A DNA stretch of 9,719 bases from Schleiferiaceae bacterium (GTDB lineage: Bacteria; Bacteroidota; Bacteroidia; Flavobacteriales; Schleiferiaceae), in the NCBI GenBank assembly GCA_023260615.1, contig JALQUY010000009.1, positions 7,233 through 16,951 of the forward strand, read 5' to 3'. The position numbers and the translations under genes were made by a program. This document shows positions 5,991-9,719 of this stretch, one piece after another. The notes under the pieces are model-generated. The model did not search any database and was not told where the DNA came from. It saw only the letters and a list, made by a program, of their open reading frames with translations. Each line of letters opens with the position of its first letter. Position 1 is the first letter of the stretch.

Positions 5991-6720
5991 GTCGACCTAA
6001 GTTAAGCGCTTTGCAGGCGGCGCGAGAGGCTGCTTCTTCCGCTACTTTTTTGGATTGGCCGGAGCCTTCGCCTTGAACCTCTCCATCAATTTTGACCACC
6101 ATGGTGAAGCGCTTGCGGTGTTCGGCTCCGTTCTCGTCGGTGACCTCAAACTCAAAGGATTTCTTTTGGCGCTGTACCCATTCGATCAGGAGGCTCTTGT
6201 AGGAAATGACCTCCTTTTCCACTTTGTCAAAATTGACATAGGCGTCCAGTAGGCGTTTGTGAACAAAGAGTTTGGTGTCGTTCCAGCCCCGGTCTACATA
6301 GACAGCGCCTACTAGGGCCTCTAGGGTGTTGCCGGGAACGGAGGTGGTGCCTGCGCGGCGACCGCGGGAGGATTGCTGCATCCAAGGAGGAATGCCCATT
6401 TTTTCAGCGATGCGGTTGAGCGCTTTGCGAGAGACGACTTTGGAGCGCATGCTCGTCAAATAGCCCTCGTTTCCGCTGGGGTATTTCTCGTAGAGGTATT
6501 CAGCCATGAGAACGCCCAAAACGGCGTCTCCGAGGTATTCTAAGCGTTCGTAACGCATGTTTGCGCTCTTCTGCGTCTGGTCATCCACTTTTCGGCGAAA
6601 GGCCGCCAAATACAAATTGGGATCGTAAGGACGCAGGCCGGTCATCTCGCGGATGGCGATAAGCAAGTCTTTCGATTCGGCCGGAACCGGAATAAAGAGG
6701 GAGCGGAGTGCCTTCAGCAT
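5959..6720 (-). CDS. rnc: ribonuclease III
   Basis: Double-strand-specific endoribonuclease that processes rRNA precursors and structured mRNAs as a homodimer. It has 253 residues. The catalytic domain (about 20-160) carries the signature NMRYERLEYLGDAVLG (54-69) with Glu58, Glu61 and Asp65. GNTLEALVGAVYVDRG (130-145) supplies Glu134. The residue aligned with E. coli Asp114 is Asn131, a substitution that may be normal in this phylum. The double-stranded RNA-binding domain spans about 172-240, with GEGSGQSKKVAEEAASRAA (217-235). A basic tail, RREPSRTRRRR (243-253), is encoded mostly in the overlap with the next gene. The N-terminal extension of about 20 residues is common in Bacteroidota. It starts 3 nt after the fabF stop, so the two are probably co-translated. 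Confidence 0.95.
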   Translation of the reverse strand: MLKALRSLFIPVPAESKDLLIAIREMTGLRPYDPNLYLAAFRRKVDDQTQKSANMRYERLEYLGDAVLGVLMAEYLYEKYPSGNEGYLTSMRSKVVSRKALNRIAEKMGIPPWMQQSSRGRRAGTTSVPGNTLEALVGAVYVDRGWNDTKLFVHKRLLDAYVNFDKVEKEVISYKSLLIEWVQRQKKSFEFEVTDENGAEHRKRFTMVVKIDGEVQGEGSGQSKKVAEEAASRAACKALNLGRREPSRTRRRR

Positions 6721-6723
6721 ACC

Positions 6724-7974
6724 TTAATTCACCTTCTTGAACACCACGGAGGCGTTGTGCCCACCAAACCCAAAGGTGTTGGAAAGAGCGGCACGTACGA
6801 CGCGCTTCTGGGGGGTGTTGAAGGTGAAGTTCAAGCGGTTGTCCAGTTCGGGATCGTCCGTAAAGTGGTTGATCGTGGGGGGCACGGTGTCGTGTACCAC
6901 GCTCAAACAAGCGGCTAGGGCTTCGACGGCTCCAGCGGCGCCGAGCATGTGGCCCGTCATGGACTTGGTCGAACTGATGTTCAGGTTGTACGCGTGCTCG
7001 CCAAAAACGCCTTGGATGGCTTTGGTTTCAGCAATATCGCCCAAGGGGGTCGAGGTGCCGTGCACGTTTACGTAGTCGATGTCTTCGGGAGAGAGCCCAG
7101 CATCTTCGATGGCGTAGCGCATCACATTCATGGCGCCCAAGCCCTCAGGGTGGGGAGCGGTCAAGTGGTGAGCGTCGGCAGAAAGGCCGCCACCAGCCAG
7201 TTCTGCGTAAATTTTTGCACCACGAGCTACAGCGTGCTCGTAAGATTCGAGGACCATGCACGCACCGCCTTCACCCATCACAAAACCGTCGCGGTCTTTG
7301 TCAAAGGGACGAGACGCCGTTGCGGGATCGTCGTTGCGCGTTGAAAGGGCGTGCATGGCGTTAAAGCCGCCGATGCCACCAGGTCCAATGGCTGCTTCCG
7401 AACCGCCACAAACAATGGCATCTGCCTTGCCCAAGCGCAGCAACATCAAAGCGTCGATGAGGGCGTTGGTAGACGAGGCACAGGCCGAAACGGTTGTGTA
7501 GTTCGGTCCGCGGTAGCCGTACTTCATAGAAATGTAGCCGCCGCAGATGTCTGCAATCATTTTGGGGATGAAGAAGGGATTGAAGCGTGGAATGCCTCCG
7601 CCTTCCGCGTAGTTGGTCGCTTCTTCAAAGAAGGTGTCCAATCCTCCAATTCCAGAACCCCAAACAACCCCAATGCGGTCTTTGGACGCTCCAGAGGACT
7701 CAATGCCAGAATCCTGGATGGCTTCGTCGGCAGCGATTAAGCCTAAATGCGTGCAACGGTCCATGCGGCGCATTTCCTTGCGATCGATAAAGTCCTCTAC
7801 GTTGAGGTTCTTGATCTCACAGGCAAATTGCGTCTTGAAGTTGCTCGTATCAAAACGAGTGATGGGAGCGGCACCGCTCTTTCCTTGGAGCAGGCCGTCC
7901 CAAAATTCGTTGGCAGTATTACCAATAGGAGTCAGAGCCCCTATCCCTGTAACAACTACGCGCTTCAGTTCCAT
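6724..7974 (-). CDS. fabF: beta-ketoacyl-ACP synthase II
   Basis: Condenses malonyl-ACP with acyl-ACP in fatty-acid elongation (cytosolic type II system). It has 416 residues, the usual length. The thiolase-fold catalytic set is complete: nucleophile Cys165 in TVSACASSTNAL, His305 in NVHGTSTPLGD, Lys337 in STKSMTGH, His342, and the gate/oxyanion loop NTFGFGGHNAS (399-409). The N-terminus RVVVTGIGALTPIGN (5-19) is typical of FabF. It lies 12 nt downstream of acpP, which encodes its carrier-protein substrate, in the same operon. FabF rather than FabB is favoured by overall sequence style and the acpP pairing. The start ATG is preceded by no clear Shine-Dalgarno sequence. Confidence 0.97.
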   Translation of the reverse strand: MELKRVVVTGIGALTPIGNTANEFWDGLLQGKSGAAPITRFDTSNFKTQFACEIKNLNVEDFIDRKEMRRMDRCTHLGLIAADEAIQDSGIESSGASKDRIGVVWGSGIGGLDTFFEEATNYAEGGGIPRFNPFFIPKMIADICGGYISMKYGYRGPNYTTVSACASSTNALIDALMLLRLGKADAIVCGGSEAAIGPGGIGGFNAMHALSTRNDDPATASRPFDKDRDGFVMGEGGACMVLESYEHAVARGAKIYAELAGGGLSADAHHLTAPHPEGLGAMNVMRYAIEDAGLSPEDIDYVNVHGTSTPLGDIAETKAIQGVFGEHAYNLNISSTKSMTGHMLGAAGAVEALAACLSVVHDTVPPTINHFTDDPELDNRLNFTFNTPQKRVVRAALSNTFGFGGHNASVVFKKVN

Positions 7975-7986
7975 CCGAGGGGATGT

Positions 7987-8223
7987 TTAGGCTTTAGCAG
8001 CTTCGATGTACGAAACAGCTTGACCAACCGTAGCAATGTTTTCAGCCTGATCGTCAGGAATCTGGATATCGAACTCTTTCTCGAATTCCATGATCAATTC
8101 TACAGTGTCCAAAGAGTCAGCGCCCAAATCGTTTTGGAAAGACGCTTCGGCAGTGACTTCGGCCTCAGAAACGCCGAGCTTGTCAACGATGATGGCCTTT
8201 ACGCGGGATGCAATATCTGACAT
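7987..8223 (-). CDS. acpP: acyl carrier protein
   Basis: Carries growing acyl chains on a 4'-phosphopantetheine arm during fatty-acid synthesis. It has 78 residues, the family norm. The modification site is Ser37 in GADSLDTVEL (34-43), followed by the acidic recognition helix MEFEKEFDIQIPDDQAENI. The reading frame is open upstream to 8346, but the 41 extra residues are basic and unlike any ACP; the protein starts at the ATG at 8223 (MSDIASRVKAII). First gene of the five-gene operon with fabF, rnc, the IPExxxVDY-like gene and pyk. A promoter-like element lies about 30 nt upstream. Confidence 0.97.
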   Translation of the reverse strand: MSDIASRVKAIIVDKLGVSEAEVTAEASFQNDLGADSLDTVELIMEFEKEFDIQIPDDQAENIATVGQAVSYIEAAKA

Positions 8224-8253
8224 ACCTATAAGTTTAGATTGGTTGAATCGGTG

Positions 8254-8284
8254 CAAAGAAACGCCAATCTCGCATTCGGTACAA
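8254..8284 (-). promoter_or_regulatory. candidate promoter of the acpP-fabF-rnc-pyk operon
   Basis: On the minus strand a TTG (complement of 8282-8284) is followed after 20 nt by TTTCTTTG (8261-8254), which differs from the TAnnTTTG -7 consensus at one base. The spacing equals that of the pheS promoter in this window, and the acpP ATG lies 30 nt beyond. It is the best-placed candidate in the gap between acpP and purN. Confidence 0.45.
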
Positions 8285-8337
8285 TAGATATTTGTCAACC
8301 ACCTCCTCTTTTCACCCGAAGAACTACCTTTGAAGCC

Positions 8338-8949
8338 ATGGCCCAAAACGCGTCGAACCCCCCGATTTTAGTGGCAATTCTGGCCTCGGGCAGCGGCAGC
8401 AATGCGGCGGCAATGGTCGAGTATTTCGAGGGGCATAATTTTATTCGCATTGCGGGCATTTGGACCAACAAAGCGTCTGCAGGCGTGATTCAGCGCGGAT
8501 TAGCGGTTCCGGTCCATGTTTTTTCCCCTGGCGGGGATGATGCGAACATCTTGGCCCACTGGCAGGAGATCGGCGTTCAAGCGGTCGCCTTGGCCGGCTA
8601 TCTCAAGGCCGTCCCCCTTTTATGGATTGAGGCTTTTTCGGGCCGAATGTTCAACGTCCATCCCGCCCTCCTTCCCAAATTTGGTGGCGCCGGCATGTAC
8701 GGGCTGCACATTCACCGGGCGGTTGTGGCGGCGGGCGAAAGGCGTTCGGGCCTGACCATTCACGAGGTGAGCGAGCACTACGACGAAGGCCCCATCCGCT
8801 TTCAGTGCGAGGTGGACGTGCTCCCTGAAGACCAGCCAGAAGACCTGCAAGCGCGCATCCTCCGCGCCGAACATTGGGCCTTCCCGCGTGTCCTGGAAGC
8901 GATCCTCTTAGACCAAGACCTCCCAAACCCCAACCAATGCCCCGCGTAG
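8338..8949 (+). CDS. purN: phosphoribosylglycinamide formyltransferase (GAR transformylase)
   Basis: Transfers the formyl group of 10-formyl-tetrahydrofolate to GAR, the third step of purine synthesis. It has 203 residues. The N-terminal ILASGSGSNAAAM (14-26) binds the ribose-phosphate. Catalytic residues are Asn106 and His108 in FNVHPALLPKFGG (105-117) and Asp149 in HEVSEHYDEGPI (142-153). The GGAGMYGLHIHRAV stretch (116-129) is the longer loop version typical of Bacteroidota PurN rather than the short E. coli form. The reading frame is open upstream to 8239, but similarity begins right after the ATG at 8338. The gene overlaps rnhA by 13 nt in another frame, so the two are likely translationally coupled. 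It is divergent from acpP, with a 114-bp gap. Confidence 0.95.
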   Translation: MAQNASNPPILVAILASGSGSNAAAMVEYFEGHNFIRIAGIWTNKASAGVIQRGLAVPVHVFSPGGDDANILAHWQEIGVQAVALAGYLKAVPLLWIEAFSGRMFNVHPALLPKFGGAGMYGLHIHRAVVAAGERRSGLTIHEVSEHYDEGPIRFQCEVDVLPEDQPEDLQARILRAEHWAFPRVLEAILLDQDLPNPNQCPA

Positions 8950-9407
8950 AACTTTACACCGATGGCGCAGCCAAGGGAAATCCAGGCCCAGGCGGCTATG
9001 GAGCGATATTGCGCAGCGGTTCGCGCGAGAAAGAACTATCGGCGGGCTTCTACCACACGACCAACAACCGCATGGAACTCCTTGCCGTCATTGTGGGTCT
9101 TGAAGCGCTCAAAGTGCCGGGCTGTGAGGTACTGGTGGTTTCGGACAGCAAGTATGTGGTGGACGCGTTTGAAAAACGCTGGATCGAAGGCTGGAAACGC
9201 AAACGCTGGGACAAAGTGAAGAATCCCGACCTCTGGAAGCGCCTGCTGAAGGCCATGGAGCCTCATCAGGTCAAGTTTCAGTGGATCAAAGGCCACAACG
9301 AACACCCCGAAAACGAGCGCTGCGACCGCTTGGCGGTAGCGGCTTCGCATGCCCCCAAGGAGCAGGACCACGGCTACCAACCCTCCGCGAAAGGCTTAGG
9401 CTTGTAG
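8937..9407 (+). CDS. rnhA: ribonuclease HI
   Basis: Degrades the RNA strand of RNA:DNA hybrids during replication and R-loop removal. It has 156 residues, as in E. coli. The catalytic acids are Asp9 (LYTDGAAKGNPGPGGYG, 6-22), Glu47 (TNNRMELLAV, 42-51), Asp70 (VVSDSKYVVDAF, 67-78) and Asp130, with His123 in KGHNEHPENERCDRLA (118-133). The basic handle region WKRKRWDKVKNPDLW (86-100) is present, placing it in the HI type with the hybrid-binding protrusion. The frame extends upstream to 8874, but the Pro-rich extra 21 residues lie inside purN; the ATG at 8937 is the natural start. Its last 12 bases overlap the convergent GH3-family gene. Confidence 0.96.
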   Translation: MPRVELYTDGAAKGNPGPGGYGAILRSGSREKELSAGFYHTTNNRMELLAVIVGLEALKVPGCEVLVVSDSKYVVDAFEKRWIEGWKRKRWDKVKNPDLWKRLLKAMEPHQVKFQWIKGHNEHPENERCDRLAVAASHAPKEQDHGYQPSAKGLGL

Positions 9408-9719
9408 AGCGAGCAGGGCGTCGGCGATCTTTCGGTCGTTGGTGAGGCGCGGCACTTTGTTTTGGCCGCCCAACTTTCCTTCCGATTTCATGTACTGAAT
9501 GAAGGACTCGGGTCCAAGGGCACGGAGCACGCAGGGCTTTAATATGTTCCCCGAAATCAAATCGTCGTAGTAGCTGTTTTTGCGGCGCAAAGCGGTGTCC
9601 AAGGTGGCCGCAAAGGCGCTGATGTCGGCGGGGAGCTCGTCAAATTCGACCAGCCATTCGTGGTAAGGCAGGCCGCCTTCGCTCGGGTTGACGTTTGGAG
9701 CCACGGTGAATTCGCGCAC
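9396..9719 (-). CDS. GH3 auxin-responsive promoter family protein, C-terminal part
   Basis: C-terminal 107-108 codons of a protein of about 500 residues that starts outside the window; the GTG at 9719 is an internal codon. GH3 proteins are adenylate-forming enzymes that in plants join amino acids to jasmonate or auxin. Bacteroidota carry homologues of unknown substrate. Matching segments of this fragment are LPYHEWLVEFDELP (17-30), RRKNSYYDDLISGNIL (45-60), FIQYMKSEGKLGGQNKVPRL (73-92) and the terminal NDRKIADALLAL (94-105). Lys88, in GGQNKVPRL, is a candidate for the conserved C-domain lysine of the superfamily. It ends within rnhA on the opposite strand. Confidence 0.88.
   Translation of the reverse strand: MREFTVAPNVNPSEGGLPYHEWLVEFDELPADISAFAATLDTALRRKNSYYDDLISGNILKPCVLRALGPESFIQYMKSEGKLGGQNKVPRLTNDRKIADALLALQA

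Noticed and set aside
8285..8294. Plus-strand promoter box GATATTTG for purN
   Set aside because: One mismatch to the consensus and no TTG near the expected distance; not enough to annotate.
8224..8346. 41-residue N-terminal extension of the acyl carrier protein
   Set aside because: The extra residues are basic and unlike any ACP; the ATG at 8223 gives the normal 78-residue protein and leaves room for a promoter.
8874..8936. Upstream extension of RNase HI
   Set aside because: The 21 Pro-rich residues lie within purN and have no counterpart in RNase HI; the ATG at 8937 fits the family start.

Overview
This window is housekeeping chromosome from a member of the Bacteroidota, most likely a Flavobacteriales-type organism with roughly balanced base composition. 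Four things point there. The gene order acpP-fabF-rnc-(IPExxxVDY-like)-pyk is typical of the phylum. The PurN and GH3-family proteins are of the phylum's type. Candidate promoters follow the TTG-N20-TAnnTTTG pattern. Two lipoproteins carry short Bacteroidota-style signal peptides, one followed by K-E-E-D after the lipid cysteine.

Layout, left to right. The 3' part of pgk (+) runs into a terminator-like array of three 9-bp units, then a convergent CvpA-family membrane protein gene (-). A conserved but uncharacterised 115-residue protein gene (+) is divergent from it. Next is a two-gene lipoprotein operon (-), ending at a strong intrinsic terminator (2013-2044) and starting at a promoter that faces the pheS promoter. 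pheS (+) follows. The pheS/pyk convergent gap holds seven tandem 8-bp repeats with inverted copies. A compact five-gene operon on the minus strand (8223 down to 4062) reads acpP, fabF, rnc, an IPExxxVDY-like gene and pyk, with gaps of 12 and 3 nt, a 32-nt overlap and a 6-nt gap. Divergent from acpP, purN and rnhA (+) overlap by 13 nt. rnhA then overlaps tail-to-tail by 12 bp with the 3' end of a GH3-family gene (-) that leaves the window.

Functionally the window covers lower glycolysis (Pgk, PykA), fatty-acid elongation (AcpP, FabF), RNA processing and RNA:DNA hybrid removal (RNase III, RNase HI), phenylalanine charging (PheS; pheT is not here) and purine synthesis (PurN). No stretch of 300 bases or more lacks a gene. 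I see no RNA genes, insertion sequences, prophage, CRISPR array or defence system.

I did not find a plainly novel multi-gene system. The less ordinary signals are the repeat architectures in the two larger convergent gaps (direct units followed by inverted copies), the tandem lipoprotein paralogues with a conserved cysteine pair, the face-to-face promoters with a central dyad before pheS, an IPExxxVDY-like protein that has lost its name motif, Asn in place of a usual catalytic Asp in RNase III, and a dual-coding overlap that encodes the Arg-rich tail of RNase III.
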